From NCBI GenBank assembly GCA_902362365.1, contig CABIVQ010000070.1, positions 1 to 12,992 on the forward strand: a DNA stretch of 12,992 nt, written 5' to 3'. Below the pieces are notes generated by a model. That model was not told the DNA's origin, did no database searches, and saw only the letters and a program-made list of their open reading frames with translations. This DNA comes from Clostridiaceae bacterium (GTDB lineage: Bacteria; Bacillota; Clostridia; Peptostreptococcales; Peptostreptococcaceae). Shown here piece after piece: positions 1-5,850 of the stretch (position 1 is its first letter; each line of letters starts with the position of its first letter). Both the position numbers and the translations under genes were made by a program.

Positions 1-150
1 TTAAGAATAGAACTTTCGGACATAAAAAAGGAACTTGGTGCAACAAGTTCCGATATGAGTTTAGAAAATTCTATTCAAAAAAGAAAAACTAAAATATTAA
101 GCCAACTAGATAGTAATCATAAGGAAATACTATTAGAAGGAATATTTTAA
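1..150 (+). pseudogene. 3' end of a replication-gene tail, cut by the window start
   Basis: The reading frame is open from base 1 to a TAA at 148-150 and encodes 49 residues ending in EILLEGIF. This is the same C-terminus as the large replication protein that ends at 11288. All 150 bases are identical to 12829-12978. At the three positions in this stretch where that copy differs from the full-length gene (window bases 2, 3 and 13), this segment follows the 12.9-kb copy. It is most likely the same locus as 12604-12978 seen again because the molecule is circular. The upstream part there is a truncated remnant, so this is not a working gene end. A separate third copy in a larger molecule is the alternative. 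Confidence 0.8.
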
Positions 151-153
151 TTT

Positions 154-699
154 TTAGAGTGTTGTTGAATTTAACTTTTCTAAACACTCTTTTTTATTTG
201 TTTTACAAAGGTATTCTTTATAGCATTCTTCTAATTTAGGAATGTCCTTATTTGTGAATTTATAAAAAAATTCCTTTGGAATGCAGAGTCTATTTGAAAA
301 ATGGTCAATTCTTTTTTTAGGCGTACCTCTAATATGCGCATAATTAATTACGCCTATTGTAACTCCTAGTATATTTGCTATTTTATAATGACTCATTTTA
401 TATATTTTTTCTATTGCATCATATATATTTATATCTATTTTTTTGTTTGAGTATTCTTTTTCTGCAAGTTCCATAAATTCTTTGAATGAAATATTGTGCC
501 ATTTATATTCATCTACGACATACCAAGGTGCATTATTTACTAAGTCTTTATAATGGTCGAATCCTATTTCCCATTGTTTGCAGTTATATATTATTTTCTT
601 TATTTCTTCTTCATCTTCATAATAATCACTATCTCCACAGCAAAATCCATTAAAATTAAATTTACAGGTGTTGCAGTTTTTTATTAATTTAAACTTCAT
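154..699 (-). CDS. Cys-rich, helix-turn-helix protein of unknown function
   Basis: This 181-residue protein has an N-terminal cysteine cluster (C9, C12, C20, C21, C40; a CxxC followed by CC and a later C next to QWE) that could bind zinc. Residues about 103-140 look like a helix-turn-helix (HYKIANILGVTIGVINY, then RGTPKKRID), the kind found in phage and plasmid regulators. The C-terminal 30 residues are charged and helical. The ribosome binding site is AAAAGGAG about 12 nt before the ATG on the minus strand. It is divergent from the gene at 897, with 197 bp between them, and convergent with the replication-gene tail. Its stop codon lies just left of the terminator stem, so its last codons encode that hairpin. 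A DNA-binding regulator is likely, but I do not recognise the family. Confidence 0.75.
   Translation of the reverse strand: MKFKLIKNCNTCKFNFNGFCCGDSDYYEDEEEIKKIIYNCKQWEIGFDHYKDLVNNAPWYVVDEYKWHNISFKEFMELAEKEYSNKKIDINIYDAIEKIYKMSHYKIANILGVTIGVINYAHIRGTPKKRIDHFSNRLCIPKEFFYKFTNKDIPKLEECYKEYLCKTNKKECLEKLNSTTL
156..195 (+). terminator. Rho-independent terminator after the replication-gene tail
   Basis: An 8-bp perfect stem (AGAGTGTT at 156-163, AACACTCT at 183-190) with a 19-nt loop is followed by a run of T. It matches the terminator after the full replication gene at 11294-11333 with several substitutions, mostly in the loop. On the other strand the stem is followed by A, so it should stop only rightward transcription. 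It lies inside the last codons of the convergent gene at 154-699. Confidence 0.8.
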
Positions 700-896
700 A
701 AAGTCACAACTCCTTTTGACAGTATAATTATTTTATACAATAATCATATCATATTTATGAAAAAATGAAGATATTTAGAGTATATTTTTAAATAGTTTTT
801 AAGGTTTTTATAATATAAAATTTCTATAATAATTCAATTAAATATATAGTGATATAAATGTGATATACTTCTAATATATAGTAGAGAGGTGGCATT
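700..896. promoter_or_regulatory. Divergent promoter region with paired GTGATA boxes
   Basis: This intergenic stretch separates two divergent genes for DNA-binding proteins. On the plus strand TGATATACT at 861-869 reads as an extended -10 (TG-A-TATACT), with no convincing -35. GTGATATA occurs twice, at 849-856 and 860-867, exactly 11 bp apart (one helical turn), the second copy overlapping the -10. With the preceding base both fit WGTGATW, the complement of the WATCACW heptad bound by the RHH repressor omega of inc18 plasmids. The downstream gene at 897 ends in an RHH-like domain, so autoregulation is an inference. On the minus strand a TATACT lies at 721-726 ahead of the left gene. Confidence 0.45.
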
Positions 897-1469
897 ATGG
901 AAAAAGATATATTTTTAAATTTAAGTATAGAAGAGCAAGTAGAGTATTTAAATAAAAAGCTAGAAGAGGGACAAACAGTTATAAGAATAAGAGAAGATTT
1001 GAGAATTGGTGAAAAGACATTACAAAGAATAATTAAGTCAAATGGATATAGGTATAATCAGAAGCTTAGAAAATATATTTGTAATACAGAAGTATCACAA
1101 AAGGTACAAATACAAGGTGAGGTAATTGAAACGCCTTTAGAAACTGATTTAGAGGGACAAAGTGATACATTGGTGATACAAAATAAATATAAAAATGATT
1201 TATTAGAGCTTATTAAATATAAAAGCGAATTATTAGATATGTTAAAGGATTATAAGTTAAATAATCATATAAGTAATACAACTGTGATACAAATAGAATC
1301 TAAAGGGATAATAATAGATGGTTTGCATGGTGAAACTGTACAAACATCTATTAGGGTTAACAAAGAGGTTATAAATGAATTTAGAGAGTTTTCAAAGGCA
1401 TATAAGCAATATAAATCGTCTGACTTAATAAGTATGGCATTAAAAGAGTATATGGAAAATCATAGATAA
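897..1469 (+). CDS. Plasmid DNA-binding protein: N-terminal HTH, C-terminal ribbon-helix-helix
   Basis: This 190-residue protein has three parts. Residues about 12-50 look like a helix-turn-helix (REDLRIGEKTLQRIIKSNGY), followed by the motif GYRYNQKLRKY. Residues about 97-122 form a charged helix, possibly a coiled coil for dimerisation. Residues about 148-188 look like a ribbon-helix-helix fold: strand TSIRV, helix EVINEFREFSKAY, then SSDLISMALKEYME. RHH proteins of the CopG/omega type act as dimers on short DNA repeats and control plasmid copy number or partition. The start is supported by GAGGTGG 4 nt upstream of the ATG. Paired GTGATA boxes lie in its promoter. No ParA-type ATPase is visible in the window, so a classical partition pair is not shown. 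I read it as a plasmid maintenance regulator; the exact role is open. Confidence 0.75.
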   Translation: MEKDIFLNLSIEEQVEYLNKKLEEGQTVIRIREDLRIGEKTLQRIIKSNGYRYNQKLRKYICNTEVSQKVQIQGEVIETPLETDLEGQSDTLVIQNKYKNDLLELIKYKSELLDMLKDYKLNNHISNTTVIQIESKGIIIDGLHGETVQTSIRVNKEVINEFREFSKAYKQYKSSDLISMALKEYMENHR

Positions 1470-1515
1470 GATAAAAAATAAAATGAACATTAGAGGAGCA
1501 TAAGGAAGTGATTAT

Positions 1516-1713
1516 ATGAGTATAAAACCTCTCTCAAGTTTAACTTGCATAAAATCATGTGAGGGTATGAGTAAAAGAACTTTATCAGATATTTAAAAAG
1601 AAATTTATTCTATTGATGAACTTATAGAAAGTTATAGGCAAGATAAAGAGTATGGAGGCAATACATACGATAATATAATTCAATTAGGTGAACTATTAAA
1701 AAAGATAAAATGA
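1516..1713 (+). pseudogene. Small gene broken by an in-frame TAA
   Basis: An ATG at 1516 sits behind AAGGAAGTG and opens MSIKPLSSLTCIKSCEGM...SDI, then meets TAA at 1594-1596. The same frame continues without another stop as KEIYSIDELIESYRQDKEYGG...LGELLKKIK to TGA at 1711-1713. One nonsense change (for example GAA to TAA) would explain this, and the restored product would be about 65 residues. A terminator follows 5 nt after the final stop, as expected for an originally intact gene. A 26-residue peptide could still be made from the first part. I do not recognise the family. Confidence 0.6.
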
Positions 1714-1718
1714 TTTAG

Positions 1719-1749
1719 AAGCTTATTAGACATATAATAAGCTTTTTTT
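1719..1749 (+). terminator. Rho-independent terminator
   Basis: A 10-bp perfect stem (AAGCTTATTA at 1719-1728 with TAATAAGCTT at 1735-1744), a 6-nt loop, then a T run to 1749. It closes the unit containing the RHH gene and the broken small gene. Confidence 0.85.
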
Positions 1750-1862
1750 GTACAAAATGGAAAGTTAAAAAAAATGAGTTTCCAAATAGTGAAAATGTAT
1801 AGATTTATATTATTTCATAGGGTAGTATAAAAAACAACAAAAGTAAAAAAGGTGGTTTTGAA

Positions 1863-2747
1863 ATGGAAAATATAAATTTAATAGAAATAATAGATAGGGT
1901 AAAAAATAATGAGTATATAACTGATATCGCAGAGGAATTAGATACTAATACACATGTAATATTAAGAATTATGGAAAAACATAAAAATATATATACTCAG
2001 TTATTAGATTATATAAAAGAAGATAGTAAGAATAGAAAAGAAAAGAGTATAAAAAATGAAGTAAAAAAAGAAATTGAAAAAACTTTATTAATAAATAGAA
2101 TAATAGGTTATGTAAATTCGGGAGGACAATTAAATGAAATTGCAGAGCAAGATTATGTATCTACCTCTACATATTCGAAACTTTTAAGACGTGCAGGATA
2201 TGAATATGATAGAACTTTAGGAGGATACAAGCATAGCATTTTTAAAGATGTTGAAGGTTTTGCGAGATTAATGAATGGTATGGACTATGAGGAAGAAGTA
2301 GAATACTTATTTCAATCTTTATACTATGAATGCATAGAAGAAGATGGAAATGTTCAAAGGGCTTCACTTGAGTTGTATAACTTTGATACTAAAGATATTT
2401 ATATATATCATAAGTTATATGATGAACTAGAACAAATATCTTTAAATGACGGATGGGAAGTTTTTAGTGATTTTATACATTATATTTTATTAAATTATGT
2501 TTATGATAGAACTGGTAGAGATGATAGCGAAAAGAATGAAATTCTTTTCTTTAAAGAGGTAGAAGGATTTTCAACAGATGAAGAAATCGAAATATTAAAA
2601 AAGAATGACTTTTTATATGATGATATCAACGTTGAAAAAGAACTAAGTAGTTTATATAGATCATATTTATTAAATCATTATGATAAAAAACATTTAGATA
2701 CTTTGGATTGTTGGAGTTTATTTGAGTTATTCCATAAATACAAGTAA
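1863..2747 (+). CDS. Double helix-turn-helix protein, function unknown
   Basis: This is a 294-residue protein. Residues about 5-40 (EIIDRVKNNEYITDIAEELDTNTHVILRIMEKH) look like a first HTH. A lysine/glutamate-rich helix follows at 50-75. Residues about 78-124 look like a second HTH (IIGYVNSGGQLNEIAEQDYVSTSTYSKLLRRAGY) ending in GYEYDRTLGGY. That motif also occurs after the HTH of the protein at 897 (GYRYNQKLRKY), so the two probably share a DNA-binding module. Residues 125-294 are acidic and rich in aromatic residues, with no recognised motif; this part may bind a partner protein. AAGGTGG lies 7 nt before the ATG. It has its own terminator downstream. A plasmid regulator or segregation factor is plausible, not shown. 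Confidence 0.7.
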   Translation: MENINLIEIIDRVKNNEYITDIAEELDTNTHVILRIMEKHKNIYTQLLDYIKEDSKNRKEKSIKNEVKKEIEKTLLINRIIGYVNSGGQLNEIAEQDYVSTSTYSKLLRRAGYEYDRTLGGYKHSIFKDVEGFARLMNGMDYEEEVEYLFQSLYYECIEEDGNVQRASLELYNFDTKDIYIYHKLYDELEQISLNDGWEVFSDFIHYILLNYVYDRTGRDDSEKNEILFFKEVEGFSTDEEIEILKKNDFLYDDINVEKELSSLYRSYLLNHYDKKHLDTLDCWSLFELFHKYK

Positions 2748-2786
2748 ATATTTATGTTATATAGGAGCAAAACAAGTAATTAATAG

Positions 2787-2822
2787 AAAAACCTCATTTC
2801 TAAGTTGGAAGTGAGGTTTTTT
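2787..2822 (+). terminator. Rho-independent terminator
   Basis: A 10-bp stem (AAAAACCTCA at 2787-2796 with TGAGGTTTTT at 2812-2821) followed by T. The A-rich left arm means it could also act leftward. It separates the HTH gene from the recombinase gene. Confidence 0.85.
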
Positions 2823-2856
2823 AAACCAAAAAATAAAGGAGGGATAAAGTTAAATT

Positions 2857-3399
2857 ATGATGGTAGAGGCATTTAGAAGTAAGAAAGATATAGAAAAAGT
2901 TAAAAGGCGACTAAAAAAGCACAAAGATAAAAGGTTGTACCCTATGTTTATTATCGGATTAAATACAGGTTTACGAATAGCTGACATTGTTCCATTGAAA
3001 GTAAGTGATTTCAGAGGTAAAAGATATTTAGTAATAAAAGAAGAGGGTAAAACAGGAAAAAAGAAAAATATAGCTATAAATGAAGCTATAAAAGAAGTAA
3101 TAGAAGAATACTACAGAGAATCTAAGAAGGATGAATATTTATTCAAGAGTCAAAAGGGTGGTCATATAGTAGAGAATACAGCATATAGGCTATTAAAATC
3201 TGAATTCAAGAAATGTAGGTTTAAATACAATACAGGAACGCACTCAATGAGAAAGAGCCATGGAAAAGAAATAAATGAGATATACGGTATTGAGATGGCT
3301 CAAACAGTATTAGGTCATGACAATCAAAGAGATACATTAAGATATATAGGAATGGAAAAAGAAATGGTAGATAAGGCAATATTGAGCTTGAATATATAA
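2857..3399 (+). CDS. Short tyrosine recombinase (integrase family, catalytic domain only)
   Basis: At 180 residues this is only a catalytic domain; XerC/XerD-type enzymes are about 300 residues with an extra N-terminal core-binding domain that is missing here. The expected active-site set is present in order: Arg40 (TGLRIAD), Lys65 in the beta-hairpin (EEGKTGKKK), His129 and Arg132 (THSMRKS), His154 (VLGH) and the nucleophile Tyr163 (LRYIG), with the usual nine-residue step from His154 to Tyr163. Enzymes of this family join or exchange DNA at short inverted-repeat sites. AAAGGAGGG lies 13 nt upstream of the ATG, longer than usual. No excisionase gene is nearby. The 700 bp downstream hold inverted and direct repeats that could be its target. 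Likely roles are multimer resolution, inversion or integration. Confidence 0.9.
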   Translation: MMVEAFRSKKDIEKVKRRLKKHKDKRLYPMFIIGLNTGLRIADIVPLKVSDFRGKRYLVIKEEGKTGKKKNIAINEAIKEVIEEYYRESKKDEYLFKSQKGGHIVENTAYRLLKSEFKKCRFKYNTGTHSMRKSHGKEINEIYGIEMAQTVLGHDNQRDTLRYIGMEKEMVDKAILSLNI

Positions 3400-3420
3400 A
3401 AAGGAGTGATAATTTTTTTT

Positions 3421-3559
3421 ATATGAGAAAATGTAGGAAAAAAATAATTTTTTTACATTTCATTATCAATTAGAAAAAAATAAGGTTATATAAAAGATAT
3501 ATCAAAGGGTAGAGAGAGTTAAAAAAATGTAGGAATCCGTATAAAAGCTACATTTTTTT
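3421..3559. repeat. Two strong hairpins sharing an AAAATGTAGGAA motif
   Basis: After the recombinase gene, AAAATGTAGGAA occurs twice, at 3428-3439 and 3524-3535. Each copy is the left arm of a hairpin. The first pairs AAATGTA at 3429-3435 with TACATTT at 3454-3460 and continues through an A/T stem after a GG bulge. The second is a perfect 12-bp stem (3521-3532 with 3548-3559) ending in seven T, so it could serve as the terminator of the recombinase gene. The repeated arm suggests either a terminator pair or protein-binding sites. Confidence 0.6.
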
Positions 3560-3572
3560 ATAGGCTTATATA

Positions 3573-3864
3573 TATTGATTTTTCTTAGGTAGAAGCTAAA
3601 TAAGGCTTATTTTATAAAAATCCTTATTATCATTTAAGAATTTAAGTAAGTTTTAAATAACAAACGCTAGGGCTAAGTTCAAACAATTATTATGCAAGAA
3701 GTAAGTAAACTCAATCATTTAAAGGTGTTTTGTGTTTGTTAAAAGGTTGAAACAAAACTCAATTATATATGCAAGTAATTTCAATAGTTCTGTCGTTTTT
3801 TTATAAAAAGCGTTTGTTATTATTAAAATACAACTTGAATAAACCATGTATGTATTGATTTTTC
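3573..3864. repeat. Inverted repeat around a 140-bp core, inside a 12-bp direct repeat: candidate recombination site
   Basis: AATAACAAACGCT at 3656-3668 has its exact reverse complement at 3809-3821, enclosing 140 bp of non-coding DNA. With a small gap the match extends outward over TTTTAA on both sides. Outside it, TATTGATTTTTC occurs as a direct repeat at 3573-3584 and 3853-3864. Inside the core ATGCAAG and AACTCAAT each occur twice. No protein-coding frame fills the core. The layout resembles a site for a site-specific recombinase (crossover plus arm sites, or an invertible segment), and a tyrosine recombinase gene ends 257 bp upstream of the left arm. Which base pairs recombine, if any, cannot be seen. 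Confidence 0.5.
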
Positions 3865-3926
3865 AATGAGAATTAATATTTGCGTTTATAAAAAAGTACA
3901 TACGAATATAAGAAGGAGTTTTAATT

Positions 3927-4034
3927 ATGGAATACATATAAAATAAAGAGCTATATAGTGATAGAATTTTAATTGCACATATGGCTGAAGCAACAATAAA
4001 GAGCGCCATTGCTAACGCCCTTTTAAAAATGTAA
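3927..4034 (+). pseudogene. Very small gene broken by an in-frame TAA
   Basis: AAGGAG at 3913-3918 and an ATG at 3927 form a textbook start, but translation would stop after MEYI at TAA 3939-3941. The frame stays open beyond it as NKELYSDRILIAHMAEATIKS...ALLKM to TAA at 4032-4034. The second part would be an amphipathic helix of about 30 residues, more GC-rich (GAGCGCC, CTAACGCCC) than the surroundings. Its end also forms an imperfect hairpin followed by TTTT. It looks like a decayed small peptide gene; the ATG at 3981 has no clear ribosome binding site. The family is unknown. Confidence 0.5.
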
Positions 4035-4039
4035 TAAAA

Positions 4040-4069
4040 TTGGAATAATTTATAAAAAAATGTTATTAT
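4040..4069 (+). promoter_or_regulatory. Possible promoter of the secreted-protein gene
   Basis: TTGGAA at 4040-4045 and TATTAT at 4064-4069 with an 18-bp spacer fit a vegetative promoter in two weak halves. The start would fall about 38 bp before the ATG at 4114. In such AT-rich DNA chance matches are common. Confidence 0.35.
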
Positions 4070-4113
4070 AGTATAAGATAAAATATAGAGATAAATAAGG
4101 GGGAGAATATACT

Positions 4114-4854
4114 ATGAACAAAAAAGCTATCTGCACATTACTTTCATTAGGGGTTATTATTACAAATACAGGTATGATTAATGCTAATGAGCTAAATTCA
4201 CCAACATTAAATACCGAAATTTCACAAGAAGCTATTTCTGATAATGAAGTAAAAATCAAATCAGACTACTACAGTTTTAATCTACCTTATAATAAAGATG
4301 ATATTAATATCACATATAAGGAATATGAAAATAAAGTTGAATATACTGTAACATCTAAAAATACGGGGGAAATTCTTACTGTTTTCGGTGAAGAAACTAT
4401 TAAAATAGAAAAAAATATATACTCAGAAAAGCTTGGAAGAATGGCTACTAGACTAAGTAAAAATTTATATCAAAACCACTATAAGGGTCCTTGCACCGTT
4501 AGAGTGAATCAACCGATTACTATATGGGCACAAGGTTCTTTTAGAGCAATTGATACAGCAGGAAAACCTACTTTGACTCAAGTTAGTGGTGGAGATTGGA
4601 GCATGTCTTCTACAACTGTAAAAAATAATTGGAAAAATGGACAACAATCTATGTCAATAACTACAACTGCTATGACGACTCTAACAGTAAAAACTACAGC
4701 AACTACAGTTGGTAGTTTTAGTGTTTCAAATTTAAGAAAAGCTGGATTCAGTGTTGCATCTTCAGATAATAAAAATTATATTGCTAGATTCACACCAGAA
4801 AAGTATTTTGGGTTCAAATGGGATATAGAAAAGGGATACACTCCAATATATTAG
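4114..4854 (+). CDS. Secreted Ser/Thr-rich beta-type protein, function unknown
   Basis: This 246-residue protein begins with a clear signal peptide: two lysines, a hydrophobic stretch from about 5 to 21, then INA|NEL, so cleavage after residue 24 is likely. Residues 25-110 are charged. From about 125 (GPCTVRVNQPITIWAQGSF) to 215 the chain is rich in Thr and Ser with alternating hydrophobic residues, for example SITTTAMTTLTVKTTATTVGSFSV, which predicts a beta-sheet domain. It contains a single mature cysteine and no LPXTG or other anchor. A GGGGGAG ribosome binding site precedes the ATG by about 9 nt. A 45-residue membrane peptide follows 15 nt downstream, so they are probably co-transcribed. 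A bacteriocin or toxin with an immunity peptide, or an envelope protein, are possible; none is shown. Confidence 0.8.
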   Translation: MNKKAICTLLSLGVIITNTGMINANELNSPTLNTEISQEAISDNEVKIKSDYYSFNLPYNKDDINITYKEYENKVEYTVTSKNTGEILTVFGEETIKIEKNIYSEKLGRMATRLSKNLYQNHYKGPCTVRVNQPITIWAQGSFRAIDTAGKPTLTQVSGGDWSMSSTTVKNNWKNGQQSMSITTTAMTTLTVKTTATTVGSFSVSNLRKAGFSVASSDNKNYIARFTPEKYFGFKWDIEKGYTPIY

Positions 4855-4869
4855 AAAGTAGGAATTAAC

Positions 4870-5007
4870 ATGGAACCAATTACGGAAATTAACAATACTA
4901 TAAATTATTTACCTATAATATTTAGCATATTCAAAAACATATTAGTTTTATATTTAGTATACATTTCAATTAAAGCTATAAACATATATATAAAAAATAA
5001 TTCATAA
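4870..5007 (+). CDS. Small single-span membrane peptide next to the secreted protein
   Basis: A 45-residue frame begins MEPITEINNTINYLPIIF and ends IKNNS. AGGA lies 6 nt before the ATG at 4870. Residues about 13-40 are strongly hydrophobic (Ile, Leu, Tyr, Phe with two lysines), consistent with one transmembrane helix, preceded by an acidic/polar N-terminus and followed by a short basic tail. It starts 15 nt after the stop of the secreted-protein gene, with no terminator in between. Small membrane partners encoded right after a secreted protein are often immunity or accessory proteins; here that is inference from position. The similar arrangement at 11688-12600 supports a shared logic, though the sequences are not alike. 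A chance frame cannot be fully excluded. Confidence 0.6.
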   Translation: MEPITEINNTINYLPIIFSIFKNILVLYLVYISIKAINIYIKNNS

Positions 5008-5021
5008 TTAACTCGTTGTGC

Positions 5022-5127
5022 TAGTTAATTAACTAATTCCTAAATTTTACGTTAGAGACTAGTTATGTACTTGAGATAAAGTTAAAGCCCTTAGAATCCA
5101 AATAAATAGATTTCAAGGGCTTTCTTA
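5022..5127. terminator. Palindrome and terminator hairpin after the membrane peptide gene
   Basis: TAGTTAATTAACTA at 5022-5035 is a perfect 14-bp palindrome of unknown use. Further on, AAAGCCCTT at 5084-5092 pairs with AAGGGCTTT at 5115-5123 and is followed by CTT, with partial inner pairing. It is a moderate rightward terminator for the secreted-protein operon. The left arm is preceded by A-rich DNA, so weak leftward activity is possible. Confidence 0.65.
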
Positions 5128-5199
5128 ATATATCTCTTTAAATAAGTTTTTAGAGAATAGTATTAACTTATCATATATACACGAAACCATCTGCTTTAA

Positions 5200-5226
5200 T
5201 GGACACATAATACTGTGTGTTATAAT
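5200..5226 (+). promoter_or_regulatory. Possible extended -10 promoter
   Basis: TGTTATAAT at 5218-5226 is an extended -10 with a perfect TATAAT. TGGACA at 5200-5205 lies 15 bp upstream, short for a -35. It would drive the small gene at 5280 with a leader of about 45 nt. Confidence 0.45.
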
Positions 5227-5279
5227 TAAGTAAATAATTGTATGATATTGTGCATCTTTTATCAGGAGAGGAAGTAGTA

Positions 5280-5420
5280 ATGGCTTATGTTCATGAATTT
5301 GGAATAATTGATTGTATTGAAGAAAACATAGATTGTAAATCAGAAGAACTTGAAATATTGATAAATAAAATATCTGATGCTATTAAAGAAGATAAGTGGT
5401 TAATTCATTATGGAATTTAA
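5280..5420 (+). CDS. Small acidic protein, function unknown
   Basis: The frame is open from 5238, but the ATG at 5280 is preferred because AGGAGAGG lies 8-9 nt before it, while the ATG at 5238 has no ribosome binding site. The product is 46 residues, MAYVHEFGIIDCIEENIDCK...DKWLIHYGI. It is acidic, with two cysteines (12 and 19) and a probable central helix. It has its own extended -10 promoter and a clean terminator directly after the stop, so it looks like a real single-gene unit. No motif is recognised. Similar compact frames turn up in clostridial phages and plasmids. The longer 60-residue version from 5238 is the alternative. Confidence 0.6.
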   Translation: MAYVHEFGIIDCIEENIDCKSEELEILINKISDAIKEDKWLIHYGI

Positions 5421-5422
5421 TT

Positions 5423-5448
5423 AAATAGGAGAATATGTTCCTATTTTT
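5423..5448 (+). terminator. Rho-independent terminator
   Basis: An 8-bp perfect stem (AAATAGGA at 5423-5430 with TCCTATTT at 5439-5446), 8-nt loop, then TT. It starts 2 nt after the stop of the small gene. Confidence 0.75.
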
Positions 5449-5625
5449 GTGTTCAAAAAAACATATGACTTAATAGTCATATTTACTTGATCTATGACAC
5501 ACCTAAAAATATTTATATTAATATCCGTACTGTACAAGAAATTTAAAATACCATTTCATATACAGTTTTATTATGTCAAAGCTAACTAATCTCAAAATTT
5601 AGATTCAGGAAATCGTTGAGAAATT
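5449..5625. other. Non-coding gap with one small hairpin
   Basis: I see no credible gene here. The only structure of note is a perfect 8-bp hairpin (ATATGACT at 5463-5470, AGTCATAT at 5475-5482) and a loose TCTCAA/TTGAGA pair at 5590-5621. Confidence 0.5.
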
Positions 5626-5677
5626 AAAATAGTGTATATATTGAAATTGCTATATTTCAATATATACACTATTTTTT
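5626..5677. terminator. Long perfect hairpin, probable two-way terminator
   Basis: Bases 5626-5647 pair perfectly with 5654-5675, a 22-bp AT-rich stem around a 6-nt loop, with T tracts on the right and A-rich sequence on the left. It lies downstream of the leftward glycosyltransferase gene and downstream of the rightward small genes, so it can separate the two. A stem this long is unusual for a simple terminator. Confidence 0.75.
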
Positions 5678-5747
5678 ACTTTTATGTTTTTATGAAACTT
5701 TAATTATTAAATTTTGATTATTATTTAATTTACTTCTAATTATATAA

Positions 5748-5811
5748 TTTTTACTTTATTCTTAATTATATAATTAGAATTTTTACTTTATTCTTAATTA
5801 TATAATTAGAA
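5748..5811. repeat. Two perfect 32-bp tandem repeats with palindromic core
   Basis: The 32-bp unit occupies 5748-5779 and 5780-5811, with partial copies at both edges (5734-5747 and 5812-5816). Each unit contains the palindrome TAATTATATAATTA. The surrounding 5676-5850 is almost pure A/T and non-coding. There are no spacers, so it is not a CRISPR. It lies between the glycosyltransferase stop and its presumed terminator, where it would be transcribed as a 3' untranslated region. Slippage or a protein-binding array are both possible. Confidence 0.8.
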
Positions 5812-5850
5812 TTTTTGCTAAGTTTACTAAACTTCTTCTAAGTATTATTT

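Noticed and set aside
154..1469. Toxin-antitoxin pair made of the Cys-rich/HTH protein and the RHH protein
   Set aside because: The genes are divergent rather than overlapping in an operon, and neither shows a toxin fold that I recognise.
2857..3399. Integrative element with attL/attR
   Set aside because: No excisionase, no tRNA target and no flanking host gene is visible; the window looks like a plasmid.
4050..4259. Minus-strand 69-codon frame over the start of the secreted-protein gene
   Set aside because: It lies opposite the promoter, ribosome binding site and signal peptide of a well-supported gene and has no ribosome binding site of its own.
5748..5811. Possible CRISPR array
   Set aside because: The two 32-bp units are adjacent with no spacers, and no cas gene is present.
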